Counted from the first letter of the stretch, positions 31,576 through 41,090 are shown. The stretch: DNA of 64,000 nt from an uncultured Eggerthellaceae bacterium (GCA_947650915.1 CANSWY010000005.1:30598-94597), one strand, 5' to 3'. Notes: generated by a model not told the origin, from the sequence alone. Program-made: numbers and translations.

Positions 31576-33732
31576 CTGAACAAGAGAAGATACATCGTGA
31601 TCGTCGCTGTCGCCATCGCGCTGATGGCGGGTGCCATCTACGTGTATCTCGTCCAGTTGCAGAGCACGGTGTCCGCGAACCTCATGTCCACCATCAACGA
31701 GGTTTCGCGCCATGACGTGGAGACCATCGAAGGCTCGCTGGATTATTCGTATTCGCGCCTGGGATCGGTGGCTGAACGCATGAGCGTCTACGACGTGAGG
31801 ACGGTGGAGGAGGTCCAGGAACAGATGAACCTGGAGGCTGCGTCCTCCAGCATGTTCAACGCCATCTACCTTTTGGATGAGGATGGGAATCTGTACAGCA
31901 GCTCTTACGTGCGCATCCCGGCTGCAGGGCACGCCTACGATGAGATCTTCTCGGACGGGCGGGACCACTTCGCCATGCTGTATGACGACGAGGATGGCCG
32001 GCTGGAGACCACGAAGGAATCGCTGATCTACGGCATCAAGCTGGACGGCATGGTCATCGGGGGGCGGCGTTTCGTGGGAATGCTGGGCCGCAGCGACGTT
32101 TCCATCATCTCCGACCAGCTCATGATCGACAGCTTCGAGGGCCAGGGCATCTCGAGCGTGGTGAATCCGTACGGCTACTACATCGTGAGCGGCGCGCCGG
32201 CAGCGGCGGATCTGGCCGGGCGGGACAACTTCTACAACGTGCTGGAGACAGGATGGCTCCATGACGGCGTCACCATCGAAGAGGTGCGCCGCAACATCGC
32301 CGAGGGCCAGAGCTTCGTGATCTACTGCACCACGGTGAGCGGCGAAGAGCTGGTCATGAGCTTCGCACCGGTGGAGGGCACGGCGTGGTCGTTCATCATG
32401 ACGGTGCCCATGAGCGTCTTCGACCAGACGTTCGCGCCGTTCATCACCATGACCATCGGCATGCTGGTGGTGGTGGCGGTGCTGTTGGTGGCCATGATGC
32501 TGCTGATCTACCGCTCTATGAAGCGGACTCTGGTGGCGAACGCGAACGCAGCGGCGCGATCGGAGTTCCTGTCCAACATGAGCCATGAGATCCGCACGCC
32601 CCTGAACGGCATCATCGGCCTGAACCACTTGATGGAACGCCACCTGGATGATCGTGAGGCGCTGGAGGGCTACGTCAAGAAGATGGACAAAGCGGCGGAA
32701 TACCTGCTGTCCTTGGTGAACGACATCTTGGATGTGTCCAAGCTGCATGCGGGCAAAGTGCAGCTGGATGCGCGTCCGTTCAGCCTGCATGACGTCATCA
32801 ACAATGTGTGCGAGATGGAACGTGAGGTCATCATTGCAGGGGGCATTTCATTCGACGTGGATGCGGACATTCCTCATCCGTGCGTGATGGGAGATGACGT
32901 CCGCTTGTCCCAGGTGCTCATGAACATCCTCTCCAACGCAGCGAAATTCACGCCGGAGGGCGGCACCATCACGCTCACGGCGCGCCAAAAGCTGGAATCC
33001 GCTCCGCGCATGACGCGGGTCATCATCTCTGTGGCGGATACGGGCTGTGGGATGACGCCGTCGTTCCAGAAGCACATCTTCGATGCCTTCACGCAGGAGC
33101 GCGGCCTCAACAGCGAAAGCCAGAAGGGCACCGGGCTGGGCATGGCCATCAGCAGCCTGCTGGTGCAGGAGATGGGCGGCAGCATATCGGTGGAGAGCGA
33201 ACCGGGTGCGGGCACGTGCTTCACGGTGAAGGTGCCGTTGCCGCTGGCGGGTTCCGGGCAGCTGCCGGGCTCCGCGTCCGTGGAGGCGCCGCAGGCCGCT
33301 GCGACTTCAGGCGCGCCCGCGGAGAAGGCTCCTGCGGAGGTGAAGGTGCTGGTGGCCGAGGATAACGAATTGAACGCGGACATCATCTCCAGCATCTTGG
33401 AGGAAGAAGGCTACACCATCGCTTTGGCGCAGAACGGCCAAGAGGCGCTGGATGCGTTCGCCGCTTCTGAGCCGGGGGAATTCGCTGCCATCCTCATGGA
33501 TGCGCACATGCCGGTGATGGACGGATATGAGGCGGCGAAGCGGATCCGTCGGCTTGACCGGCCAGATGCGCATGAGGTGCGCATCTTCGCGTGCACCGCC
33601 TCCACCTTCGCGGAAGACCGTGCGCGGGCGCTTGAGAGCGGCATGGATGATTTCCTTCCGAAGCCGCTGAACGTCCGCACCATGCTGGAGAAGCTGGAAG
33701 GCCTCAAAGGCTGGAGGGGGAAGGAGTCCTGA
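31576..33732 (+). CDS. Membrane hybrid sensor histidine kinase (extracytoplasmic sensor, HisKA, HATPase, receiver)
   Basis: 718 residues from a probable CTG at 31576, which sits 8 nt after AAGGGGG and gives the N-terminus xNKRRYIVIVAVAIALMAG; starting at GTG 31597 would remove the basic residues before the first membrane helix. A 270-residue outside domain (dCACHE-like) lies between helices at about 8-28 and 295-315. The H-box is SNMSHEIRTPLNG (His337), with ATPase motifs DTGCGMT and GTGLGMAIS. The receiver at the C-terminus has phospho-Asp642 in LMDAHMPVMDG. No output domain is present, so a separate phosphotransfer partner is needed. Its stop overlaps the lipoprotein gene. Confidence 0.88.
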   Translation: MNKRRYIVIVAVAIALMAGAIYVYLVQLQSTVSANLMSTINEVSRHDVETIEGSLDYSYSRLGSVAERMSVYDVRTVEEVQEQMNLEAASSSMFNAIYLLDEDGNLYSSSYVRIPAAGHAYDEIFSDGRDHFAMLYDDEDGRLETTKESLIYGIKLDGMVIGGRRFVGMLGRSDVSIISDQLMIDSFEGQGISSVVNPYGYYIVSGAPAAADLAGRDNFYNVLETGWLHDGVTIEEVRRNIAEGQSFVIYCTTVSGEELVMSFAPVEGTAWSFIMTVPMSVFDQTFAPFITMTIGMLVVVAVLLVAMMLLIYRSMKRTLVANANAAARSEFLSNMSHEIRTPLNGIIGLNHLMERHLDDREALEGYVKKMDKAAEYLLSLVNDILDVSKLHAGKVQLDARPFSLHDVINNVCEMEREVIIAGGISFDVDADIPHPCVMGDDVRLSQVLMNILSNAAKFTPEGGTITLTARQKLESAPRMTRVIISVADTGCGMTPSFQKHIFDAFTQERGLNSESQKGTGLGMAISSLLVQEMGGSISVESEPGAGTCFTVKVPLPLAGSGQLPGSASVEAPQAAATSGAPAEKAPAEVKVLVAEDNELNADIISSILEEEGYTIALAQNGQEALDAFAASEPGEFAAILMDAHMPVMDGYEAAKRIRRLDRPDAHEVRIFACTASTFAEDRARALESGMDDFLPKPLNVRTMLEKLEGLKGWRGKES

Positions 33733-35084
33733 TGGTGTTGCACGCTTTGAGCGGGGGTGCGCGCTTGGCGCGGACGGCGGCCGCCGCAGCGTGCGCGTTG
33801 GTGCTGGCGGCGGGGTGCTTGCCTGCGTGCAGTCCGCAGGCTTCAGGGGAGGATGCGGTGCATCTGTTGGTGAAGGTGCCCCGCACCGGCCATGACGTGG
33901 CCTTCGATGATTCCACCACGCAGATCGACCAGGTCATATCCCGAATGGCGGATGCGTTCGAAGCGGACTATGAGAAGCGGCCGGTGGATGTGGAGGTGCA
34001 GATCTTCGAACAGAACCAGTACGACGCCGCCGTGGAGAAGACGTTCGACACCGCCCAGGCGCCGGATGTGCTCTACGGGGATTACTTCAACATCTCCACC
34101 TATATCCACACCGGGCGCGTGGTGCCGCTGGACAGCATCATCGCAGACGATGTGCGCCGTGACGTGCATGGGTATCTCTGGGACTTGAGCACGGTGGACG
34201 GCCGCACGTACCTGCTGCCGTATTTGAGCCGTCAGAACGTGCTGGCTTACAACAAGGACCTGTTCGAGGCGGCGGGGTTGGGCGCGTGGGTGGATGATGG
34301 CTCCATCCAGTCGTGGACGCTGGATGAGTGGACGCACATCTTGGACACGCTGGCTGCGAATCTGCCGGAGGCCACCTACCCCATGATGATGTACGCGGGC
34401 AGCTCGCAAGGGGACACGCACACCATGACCCTCATGCGCGCGGCTGGATCGTCGTTCTTCGATGATGCGGGCCATTTCAACCTGTCAGCCCCTGAGGGCG
34501 TGGCGGCGCTGCGTTGGCTGCAAGAGGGCGTGGCGCGCGGATGGTATCCGCCCCATGCCGAGAATCTGGAGATAGAGGATTGCTCCAGCCTCTTCCGTCA
34601 AGGCCAGCTGGCCATTTACATGGTGAACAACGCCTCCATCGGGCGCTACGGGGATTCCATCGGGCTGGTGAACTTCCCGGGGCCTGATGAGACGGGGTGC
34701 GCCACCGCGTTCGTGTCCGGCTTCGAGGTGTTCGACAACGGGGATGCGGACAAGATGGAAGTGGCGAAGGACTTCCTGGCTTACGTGTACAGCAGTCCTG
34801 AGCTGTTGAGCTATGCGGCAGGCGCTCTTCCGGCCTCCAAGACGGTGGCGGAGGAATATGGAGCCGACATCCTGGCCTACGGTCTGTTTTCGGCGAACCG
34901 GGACAACGTGGTGGATTCCACCGGGAACAATCCGGACACGCGCGCGGTACGCGAGATCTTCTACCAAGAGATCCACCAGCTGCTGATGGGCAACCTCACG
35001 CCCGAAGAGGCCGCCGCGAACATCGATGCGCGCTGCAATCAGGCCATCGACGAAGGCAGGGCCACCAGCATCCTGCATGAGTGA
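33732..35084 (+). CDS. Extracellular solute-binding lipoprotein (family 1, sugar type), kinase-linked
   Basis: 450 residues. A lipoprotein signal is present, with the lipobox LAAGC near residue 29. The mature part is a group-1 solute-binding fold: TGRVVPLDSII, YLLPYLSRQNVLAYNKDLFE, GLGAWVDDGS, and AIYMVNNASIGRYGDSIGLV. Such proteins normally deliver carbohydrates to an ABC importer, but no permease or ATPase gene is nearby. The start codon overlaps the stop of the hybrid kinase (TGATG), so it is more likely an accessory sensor that presents ligand to the kinase. Confidence 0.88.
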   Translation: MVLHALSGGARLARTAAAAACALVLAAGCLPACSPQASGEDAVHLLVKVPRTGHDVAFDDSTTQIDQVISRMADAFEADYEKRPVDVEVQIFEQNQYDAAVEKTFDTAQAPDVLYGDYFNISTYIHTGRVVPLDSIIADDVRRDVHGYLWDLSTVDGRTYLLPYLSRQNVLAYNKDLFEAAGLGAWVDDGSIQSWTLDEWTHILDTLAANLPEATYPMMMYAGSSQGDTHTMTLMRAAGSSFFDDAGHFNLSAPEGVAALRWLQEGVARGWYPPHAENLEIEDCSSLFRQGQLAIYMVNNASIGRYGDSIGLVNFPGPDETGCATAFVSGFEVFDNGDADKMEVAKDFLAYVYSSPELLSYAAGALPASKTVAEEYGADILAYGLFSANRDNVVDSTGNNPDTRAVREIFYQEIHQLLMGNLTPEEAAANIDARCNQAIDEGRATSILHE

Positions 35085-35091
35085 TGCGTCA

Positions 35092-35985
35092 TCAGGGCGC
35101 GGTGGTCCCGGTCCCAGCAGCGGCGGATTGCATGTTCTCCTGATCGGGTGACTGGCCTGAGGTGCCTGCGGGCTGGGTGTCCGTCTGGTCCGCTCGATCG
35201 GTCTGGCCGGTCTGCTGGTTCTGGGTGTTCGCAGCCTCGGTGTTCTCTGGTTGCACGTTCTGCATGTTCTGTTCGTTGGTGGTGTTCGTCTGGTTCACCG
35301 CGTTGGTGTTCTGCGTGTTCTGCGCGCTGTCCTCAGAGGGGGTGGAGGATGAGCCGTCATCCGCAGGCTCTGCCGTTCTTTCAACCTGCTCTATTTCTGT
35401 TCTGATGATGGGCTCCGGCTTCGCGCCCAGGCCTTGGCCCAGGGTGGCCGCGTACACGATGGCGGCGGTGGCGGCCACGGCGATGAGGGCTGATGCCACG
35501 CAGATGATGACGAGGCGCTTCTTGTGGTGTGCGGCAGGGCGTTCGGGCGGATCGTCAGCCCTTGCTGCGCTGTCGGCGTGGCCATCGGTCTTCACAGGAG
35601 CGACCGCTTTCGCTCCAGCGTGCGCCGTTGCCGGCCCTGTTTCCTCAGACGGCGCGCTGTGCCCATGGTGCGCCACGGACTTCACGGCATCCGGCAGCTC
35701 TTTGATCTTTTCGGCCGAATCAGCCAGGAATTTCTTGTACAGGGAGGCGGCCATGGTGGACACCACTGAAGCCACGCCTACGCCGATGACGGAACCGGCG
35801 ATGCCGATGTAGGAAGCCAGCAACATGGAGGTGATGGAAGCCAGGGCAGTGGCCACCACTTGCACGGCGGAGATATCGGAGAAGAGCCTGCGCCCGTCCT
35901 TGCGTCCGTCGTCCTGCTCATCATCCAGGCCGTTCAAAGCGCCCCCTCTCATCCTCTCATGGAACTGCATCCCCATGATACGCAT
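35092..35985 (-). CDS. Membrane protein of unknown function with Asn/Gln/Thr-rich C-terminus
   Basis: 297 residues if the ATG at 35985 is used; ATGs at 35976, 35970 and 35952 are alternatives and none has a clear ribosome site. A hydrophobic stretch near residues 40-85 (TSMLLASYIGIAGSVIGVGV) is followed by a charged linker and a second helix near 155-180 (LVIICVASALIAVAATAA). The last 100 residues are low complexity, rich in Asn, Gln, Thr and Glu. It looks like a surface-exposed or wall-spanning tail. No known family is recognised. It follows the BceB-like gene in the same direction. Confidence 0.6.
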   Translation of the reverse strand: MRIMGMQFHERMRGGALNGLDDEQDDGRKDGRRLFSDISAVQVVATALASITSMLLASYIGIAGSVIGVGVASVVSTMAASLYKKFLADSAEKIKELPDAVKSVAHHGHSAPSEETGPATAHAGAKAVAPVKTDGHADSAARADDPPERPAAHHKKRLVIICVASALIAVAATAAIVYAATLGQGLGAKPEPIIRTEIEQVERTAEPADDGSSSTPSEDSAQNTQNTNAVNQTNTTNEQNMQNVQPENTEAANTQNQQTGQTDRADQTDTQPAGTSGQSPDQENMQSAAAGTGTTAP

Positions 35986-36022
35986 GCGCCCTGGATGCGT
36001 GAGGAGGGCATCCAGGGCGCCA
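35985..36022 (-). terminator. Hairpin after the BceB-like gene
   Basis: GCGCCCTGGATGC and GCATCCAGGGCGC form a strong stem between the permease stop (36042) and the next gene. It has no T-tract, and it abuts the putative start at 35985. Confidence 0.5.
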
Positions 36023-36041
36023 AGGAATCGTTATGCGGATG

Positions 36042-38249
36042 TCATCGGGCTTTGAGCGCTCCTGCCACGGCATTGCGGCTGGTGAGGTAGGTGACCAGCA
36101 GGTACCCGCCGTAGATCACGGCCACCAACGCAGCGGCCATGCCGATGGGGCCGGTCACCGGCACGCCCAGGGCGGTGAACAGCTCCTTTGAAAGGACGCC
36201 GATGGCGCAGGCGGCGTGGCAGGAGGCCACGGCCAGCGGCAGCAGGAAATACACCAGGATCTGGATCAGCAATGACCGGTTGATCATCTTCGGGCTGCAT
36301 CCGATGCGCGAGAGCATCCGATAGCGCGGCAGCGAGTCGGCGGTGTTCGAGAGCTGCTGGACAGCCAGCACCGCTGCGGTAGAGATGAGGAGCACCAGTC
36401 CGATGTAGAGCGCCAGGTATGTGATGAGCATCTTGAGCCCGTTGGACTGCGCGATCATTCCGTAGGCCGTGATGACGCGCGTGACTGGCCAGAGGAGCGA
36501 TGCCCACGTGTCTGAGGACCCCGATGTGCCCTTTTCGAAACCGCCCAGGGAACGGGGTTGCGCGGTGGCCACGATCTGGGCCAGCGCTTCGTCGTTCTGG
36601 GCGGGGCTGAGCCCGTTGTCTGCATACATCACGTTCAAAAGGCTGCGGGCGGGGATGGCGCCCATGCCCTGCAAGTCCTCCACCACGCCATCGGGCACCA
36701 CCAGCGTGAGCGCAGTGGCCAGTATCGCGTTGTCCTCCAGCTGAGTGGTGATGAGCTCAGGGGATACGGCAAGCTCATGTCCGAGCGCGCTGAATGAGAT
36801 GCCGGATGCTGTCAGATCGGCCGCCACGTCCTTCGAGATCTCCATGTTGTTCGCCACCATGCACTCATCATCAACCAGTTGGATGGGTGCTTCTCCGATG
36901 AGCGCGCGGGATGCGTTCATATCTGAAACGGACACGATCCCCACGTTCGAATCCGAGAGCGAATCGCCGAGCTCCTCCAGCCTCTGAGCGGCTTCGGTGC
37001 CTATCTTTTGGAACAGATCCCCGTAGGTGGTGCCGGGCAGGAAGTACAGATCAATCTGTGCAGCGTTGGCGATGGTGTCAGTCCACCCCACTGGATCTGC
37101 CTCTTCCAGGGCGGCTGCCATGCTCCAATCATGGGCCACCGCGTTCTCATAGCGTTCCGGCGCTTCGGCCTTCATGGCCTCGGCGCGCGCTGAGGCGTCC
37201 GTTTCTGTGTCGCGGATGGTGGCCAGGGCGTCATCCTGGTACACCTCGGCGGACAGGGTGGCGCTGTAGGGGTTCGCGTCCTCGATGCCATTCGTGAACA
37301 CGTCCACCAGGCCCATCCCCACGGAGAACACGGTGATGGAGAAGAAGAGCATCACGCAAACGGCCCACAGTGACACGAACGCGGTGTTCACGCGGCTGGC
37401 GATCTGGCGCACGGTGAAGGGCGTCAAGCCGCGCAGGTAGATGCTCTTCGTGCGGGTGATCAGCGCGATGACGAATCCGGCCAATGACCAGAACAGGATG
37501 AACGTGCCCACCAGCATGCCGATGGTGGCGCGCTGGAAGCGCACGTCATCCATCATGACCAGGCCGCTCTCGATCAGCTGTTCGTAAGAATAGGCAAGGA
37601 TGGCGATGGCGACGATGAAGCCCACCAGACAGGCCCACGGGTTGCGCACTGAGACCTTCTGGTTCTTGCCGTTCGCATGCAGAAGATCGATCAGCTTCTG
37701 GCGGTTCACCATGATGGTGTTGAACAGCGCCACCACCACGTAGATCACCGCGAAGCAGATGATGGTATGCACGAACGCGTCCGGTGAGAACACGAACTGG
37801 TAGTTCATGATGGTGGTACCGAAGAGCGATGCGGTGAAGAACGCCATGGCCTGGGAGAGCAGGAACCCGGCCACCAGCCCCAGCGCCAGGGACGCCAGCC
37901 CGATGATCACCGTTTCCATCAGCATGATGGCAGAGACCTGCGCGTTCGGCATGCCCAGCAACATGTAGGTGCCGAACTCGCGCTTGCGGCGGCGGATGAG
38001 GAAGCCGTTCGAATACAGGATGAGGAAGCCCAGCACGCACGCGATGAGCCCGGAGAACATCCCCAGGAACTGCTGCGTCATGGCGAACTGATGCGCATCG
38101 GCCTCCGCCTCAAGGTCGAACATCACTTCTTGGCCGCCGATGGAATTGAATGCGTAGAACACCGCCACGCCGAACAGCAGCGTCAAAAAGTAAATGGTGT
38201 AGTCGCGCACGGAATGGCGGATGTTGCGCCACGCCAGCTTAAGCAACAT
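36042..38249 (-). CDS. FtsX-family ABC permease, BceB-like
   Basis: 735 residues with the ten-helix BceB layout: four N-terminal helices (RHSVRDYTIYFLTLLFGVAV onwards), two more before residue 300, a large extracellular domain of about 250 residues between helices 7 and 8, and three C-terminal helices. The N-terminal FtsX motif LKLAWRNIRHSVRDYTIYFL is typical. With BceA it forms a peptide-antibiotic resistance/sensing complex that also signals to a BceS kinase. The start overlaps the ATPase stop by a few bases. Confidence 0.9.
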   Translation of the reverse strand: MLLKLAWRNIRHSVRDYTIYFLTLLFGVAVFYAFNSIGGQEVMFDLEAEADAHQFAMTQQFLGMFSGLIACVLGFLILYSNGFLIRRRKREFGTYMLLGMPNAQVSAIMLMETVIIGLASLALGLVAGFLLSQAMAFFTASLFGTTIMNYQFVFSPDAFVHTIICFAVIYVVVALFNTIMVNRQKLIDLLHANGKNQKVSVRNPWACLVGFIVAIAILAYSYEQLIESGLVMMDDVRFQRATIGMLVGTFILFWSLAGFVIALITRTKSIYLRGLTPFTVRQIASRVNTAFVSLWAVCVMLFFSITVFSVGMGLVDVFTNGIEDANPYSATLSAEVYQDDALATIRDTETDASARAEAMKAEAPERYENAVAHDWSMAAALEEADPVGWTDTIANAAQIDLYFLPGTTYGDLFQKIGTEAAQRLEELGDSLSDSNVGIVSVSDMNASRALIGEAPIQLVDDECMVANNMEISKDVAADLTASGISFSALGHELAVSPELITTQLEDNAILATALTLVVPDGVVEDLQGMGAIPARSLLNVMYADNGLSPAQNDEALAQIVATAQPRSLGGFEKGTSGSSDTWASLLWPVTRVITAYGMIAQSNGLKMLITYLALYIGLVLLISTAAVLAVQQLSNTADSLPRYRMLSRIGCSPKMINRSLLIQILVYFLLPLAVASCHAACAIGVLSKELFTALGVPVTGPIGMAAALVAVIYGGYLLVTYLTSRNAVAGALKAR

Positions 38250-39060
38250 GGCTGACCTCGCCCCCTAGAAACGCCACGACCTCCATGATGCGCGCGAAGA
38301 ACTCCTCGCGGGAAAGGGCGCCGCGGCGGATCTCATTGAACAGGCGTCCGTCCTTGATGAACAGCACGCGGTTCGTGAAGGAGGCTGCGTAGGAGTCATG
38401 GGTGACCATCATGATGGTGGCGCCCATCTTCTGGTTCATCATCTCCAGCGTCTCCAAGAGCACGGCGGCCGAACGCGAATCAAGGGCGCCCGTGGGTTCG
38501 TCGGCCAAGATGAGCTTCGGATCTCCCACGATGGCGCGCGCGGCGGCCACGCGCTGCTTCTGGCCGCCTGACATCTGGTTCGGGTAGCGCTTGAGCACCT
38601 CCGCCACGCCCAAGGCGGCAGCGATGTTCTGCACGCGCGTGGTCACCTGCGAGGGAGCCACGTGCTTGATGGTCAGTGCCAGCGCGATGTTCTCCATGGC
38701 GTTCAGCGTGTCCAGGAGGTTGAAGTCCTGGAAGATGAAGCCGAGCTCATCACGGCGGAACTTCGCGAGCGCGCGCTTGGACAGGGTGGTGATGTCCTTG
38801 CCGTCCACGATGATCTGGCCGCTGGTCACCTTGTCTATGGTGGACACGCAGTTCAAAAGCGTGGTCTTGCCGGAGCCGGATGGCCCCATGACGCCGACGA
38901 ATTCACCTTGGGCCACGTCGAAGCTGACGCCGTCAAGGGCGTGGGTGACCGAATCGCGCGATCCGTAGACCTTCTTCGCTTGGCGGACGGACAGAGCCAA
39001 CGGTCGGCCGCCATTGGCAGCGCCAGCGGCATGGAGAGGGGTTGCGTATGCTTCAGCCAT
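38239..39060 (-). CDS. ABC transporter ATP-binding protein, BceA-like
   Basis: 273 residues, ATG at 39060 with GAGGAC upstream. Walker A is GPSGSGKTT, Q-loop FIFQDFNLLD, signature MSGGQKQR, Walker B LILADEPTGALDSRS. It is the MacB/BceA type and pairs with the downstream permease, with which it overlaps. The first 25 residues (MAEAYATPLHAAGAANGG) are a low-complexity addition. Confidence 0.93.
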   Translation of the reverse strand: MAEAYATPLHAAGAANGGRPLALSVRQAKKVYGSRDSVTHALDGVSFDVAQGEFVGVMGPSGSGKTTLLNCVSTIDKVTSGQIIVDGKDITTLSKRALAKFRRDELGFIFQDFNLLDTLNAMENIALALTIKHVAPSQVTTRVQNIAAALGVAEVLKRYPNQMSGGQKQRVAAARAIVGDPKLILADEPTGALDSRSAAVLLETLEMMNQKMGATIMMVTHDSYAASFTNRVLFIKDGRLFNEIRRGALSREEFFARIMEVVAFLGGEVSHVA

Positions 39061-39067
39061 GATGTCC

Positions 39068-39163
39068 TCAAGCTTTCACGAGTCGGGGCGCTTCGTATGC
39101 CACCAGGATGCCGATGGCAGCCAGCACTGCCAATGATAGAACCGTCTTGCCTGCGATGCCCAT
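39068..39163 (-). CDS. 31-residue single-helix membrane protein in the bceAB operon
   Basis: The small open frame starts at the ATG at 39163, with a strong AAGGAGG 6 nt upstream, and ends 7 bp before the BceA-like start. It reads MGIAGKTVLSLAVLAAIGIL followed by VAYEAPRLVKA: one hydrophobic helix with a short basic tail. The strong site and tight spacing argue that it is translated. Small single-helix proteins often modulate ABC transporters or kinases. No homologue is known to me. Confidence 0.7.
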   Translation of the reverse strand: MGIAGKTVLSLAVLAAIGILVAYEAPRLVKA

Positions 39164-39372
39164 GATGTCCTCCTTGCGTTGTGTGGGGCGTTGCAAGGAT
39201 GACTATGGGCGAACGGGCGCGCGGGCGCCATCGAAGGCGCTTACGCTTTCCTTACAGAGATGTCACCTGCAGCCCGCGCATATAGCCTTCGCATGGCCTC
39301 CGTAGCAAAGGCTTTAGCCTTTGTTCGCCCAGGACGGACCGCAGACCGAATGCGGATCGCCGGACCACGCGG
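39164..39372 (-). promoter_or_regulatory. Promoter region of the bceAB operon with a possible response-regulator site
   Basis: On the reverse strand, CTGTAAGGAAAGCGTAAGCG contains GTAAG...GTAAG direct repeats about 10 bp apart, a spacing seen for OmpR-type regulators. The sequence also has an AAAGGC-TTTA-GCCTTT hairpin near 39310, just downstream of the kinase stop, which may act as a weak terminator. Confidence 0.35.
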
Positions 39373-40425
39373 TCACGCCAAACGGTCGCGGTCGTGGGGG
39401 AACGCCAAGATGATGCGCGTGCCCACGCCCTCTTCGCTGGCGATGGACAGCCCCAGGCCCAGTCGGCTGCACATCAAGGACACCAGGTACAAGCCCATTC
39501 CGGTGGCCGATCCGCTGCGCCGTCCGTTGCTGCCGGTGAATCCGCGATCGAACACGCGCGGCAGATCCGCTTCGCTGATGCCTGCACCGTCATCCTTGAC
39601 CTCCACGATGGTGCGCCCATGCGGGGTGTCCGGTGCCTCAACGCGCGCGGTGAACGTGATGGCGTGTGCGCCGTATTGGGCGGCGTTCGCTGCCACTTGT
39701 CCCAAGATGAACACGATCCAGGGTTCATCCGAGAGCACCTCGGTGCCATCCGGGATGTCCACGTGCGGGATGGCCTGCTTCTCTATCAGGAAGCGCGCTT
39801 GCCGCTTGCAGGCTTCGCGGGCCGCTGCCGCCACGTCCATGCGGCGGATGGTGTAATCCTTCTGCAACGCGGTGGAGCGGGCGTAGTAGAGCGCTTGGTC
39901 CACTTGGGCGTCCATGCGCTCCACTTCCCGTGCCAGCACGTCGGCCTCTTCGCCGCCCATGCGCTCCAAGATCAGCTTCGCGGCGGCTATGGGGGTCTTC
40001 GCTTCATGGATCCAGAGCTCCACGTACTCGCGGTATCCGTCCGCGTCCGTTTGCGCGCGTGCCAGTTCAGATCCAGCGCGCGTGGAGATGTCGTTTGCCA
40101 GGTCCGCTGCCAAGCGCCCTTCTAAAAACGAGGGGTCAGGCAAGAGCTCGGACAGTTCAGCGGCGCTTTGCGCGGCAGCGGCCAGCTCTTCGGTGGCGCG
40201 CCAGAACCGGGCGCGCCGTGCGTATTCGATGCCCAGCGCCAAAAGGAGGCAGAGCGCCACGAACACGGACACGGCCACCGCGGCGTCCGTGCCCACGCCC
40301 AGCACCAGGCACATCCAAAAGACTCCCAGCGCGCAGACGGCGCCGACGATGAGGGAAGCGGCCTTGTCGCGCAGGAACGCGCCCAGGGAGAACGTGTCCG
40401 CCTGTTCTTGCGCGACAAGGCTCAT
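39373..40425 (-). CDS. Intramembrane-sensing histidine kinase, BceS-like
   Basis: 350 residues from the ATG at 40425, overlapping the response-regulator stop (TGATG); the longer in-frame extension is not used. Two helices near residues 25-66 are separated by only a few residues, the hallmark of intramembrane-sensing kinases. The H-box is LWIHEAKTPIAAAKL (His140), and the ATPase has DDGAGISEADLPRVF and GMGLYLVS. It likely receives its signal through the BceAB transporter and phosphorylates the partner regulator. Confidence 0.92.
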   Translation of the reverse strand: MSLVAQEQADTFSLGAFLRDKAASLIVGAVCALGVFWMCLVLGVGTDAAVAVSVFVALCLLLALGIEYARRARFWRATEELAAAAQSAAELSELLPDPSFLEGRLAADLANDISTRAGSELARAQTDADGYREYVELWIHEAKTPIAAAKLILERMGGEEADVLAREVERMDAQVDQALYYARSTALQKDYTIRRMDVAAAAREACKRQARFLIEKQAIPHVDIPDGTEVLSDEPWIVFILGQVAANAAQYGAHAITFTARVEAPDTPHGRTIVEVKDDGAGISEADLPRVFDRGFTGSNGRRSGSATGMGLYLVSLMCSRLGLGLSIASEEGVGTRIILAFPHDRDRLA

Positions 40426-41090
40426 CAGAGCGAATACCCGATCCCGCGTCGCGTCTTGACGGCCTCCGCGCCCGCGCCCAGCTCCTCCAGCTTCTTGCGC
40501 AGACGGTTCACGTTCACGGTGAGCGTGTTGTCGTCGATGAAGGAATCGGATTCCCAAAGGTGCACCATCAGCTGCTGACGGCTGACCACCTTGCCGGCGT
40601 TGCGCATGAGCAGCTGCAAGATCTTCAATTCGTTGCGCGTGAGCTCTGCGGTGCGTCCGTCGAACGAGACGGAACCGGCGGCTTCGTCCAGCGTGATGCC
40701 CCCGTGGGTGAGCAGAGGCTGCGCTGCCGCATCCGCGCGGCGCAGGATGCCCTGGATGCGCGCCAGCAGCGTGGCGGGGCGGTAGGGTTTCGTCACGTAA
40801 TCGTCCGCGCCCAGGCTGAGGGCCATGACCTCGTCGAATTCGCTCTCAGAGGAGGTGAGCATGATGATGGGCACCGTGGAGGCGGCGCGGATGTCGCGGC
40901 AGATCTGGTGGCCATCAGCGCCGGGGAGCTTCAGGTCCAGCACCACGCAGTCCGCCTCTGCGGCCAGCGCTTCTTCTGCGGCGCGGGAGAAGTCTTCGGC
41001 GTGGGTTGAATCAAAGCCTTGCAGATCGAGCAGCCGCTCCAGCTCAGCGCATAAGGCCGCATCATCTTCTATCACATGGATCTTCGCCAT
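40425..41090 (-). CDS. OmpR-family response regulator, BceR-like
   Basis: 221 residues from the ATG at 41090 (upstream codons lack a start site). The receiver has the acidic pair IEDD, phospho-Asp52 in VVLDLKLPGADG, and the Lys of YVTKPY. The winged-helix output ends KKLEELGAGAEAVKTRRGIG. It is paired with the downstream kinase and probably controls the bceAB promoter at 39164-39372. Confidence 0.93.
   Translation of the reverse strand: MAKIHVIEDDAALCAELERLLDLQGFDSTHAEDFSRAAEEALAAEADCVVLDLKLPGADGHQICRDIRAASTVPIIMLTSSESEFDEVMALSLGADDYVTKPYRPATLLARIQGILRRADAAAQPLLTHGGITLDEAAGSVSFDGRTAELTRNELKILQLLMRNAGKVVSRQQLMVHLWESDSFIDDNTLTVNVNRLRKKLEELGAGAEAVKTRRGIGYSL

Noticed and set aside
30080..31579. 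499-codon open frame antisense to recQ
   Set aside because: RecQ motifs are all on the other strand; the antisense translation is a His/Arg-rich shadow.
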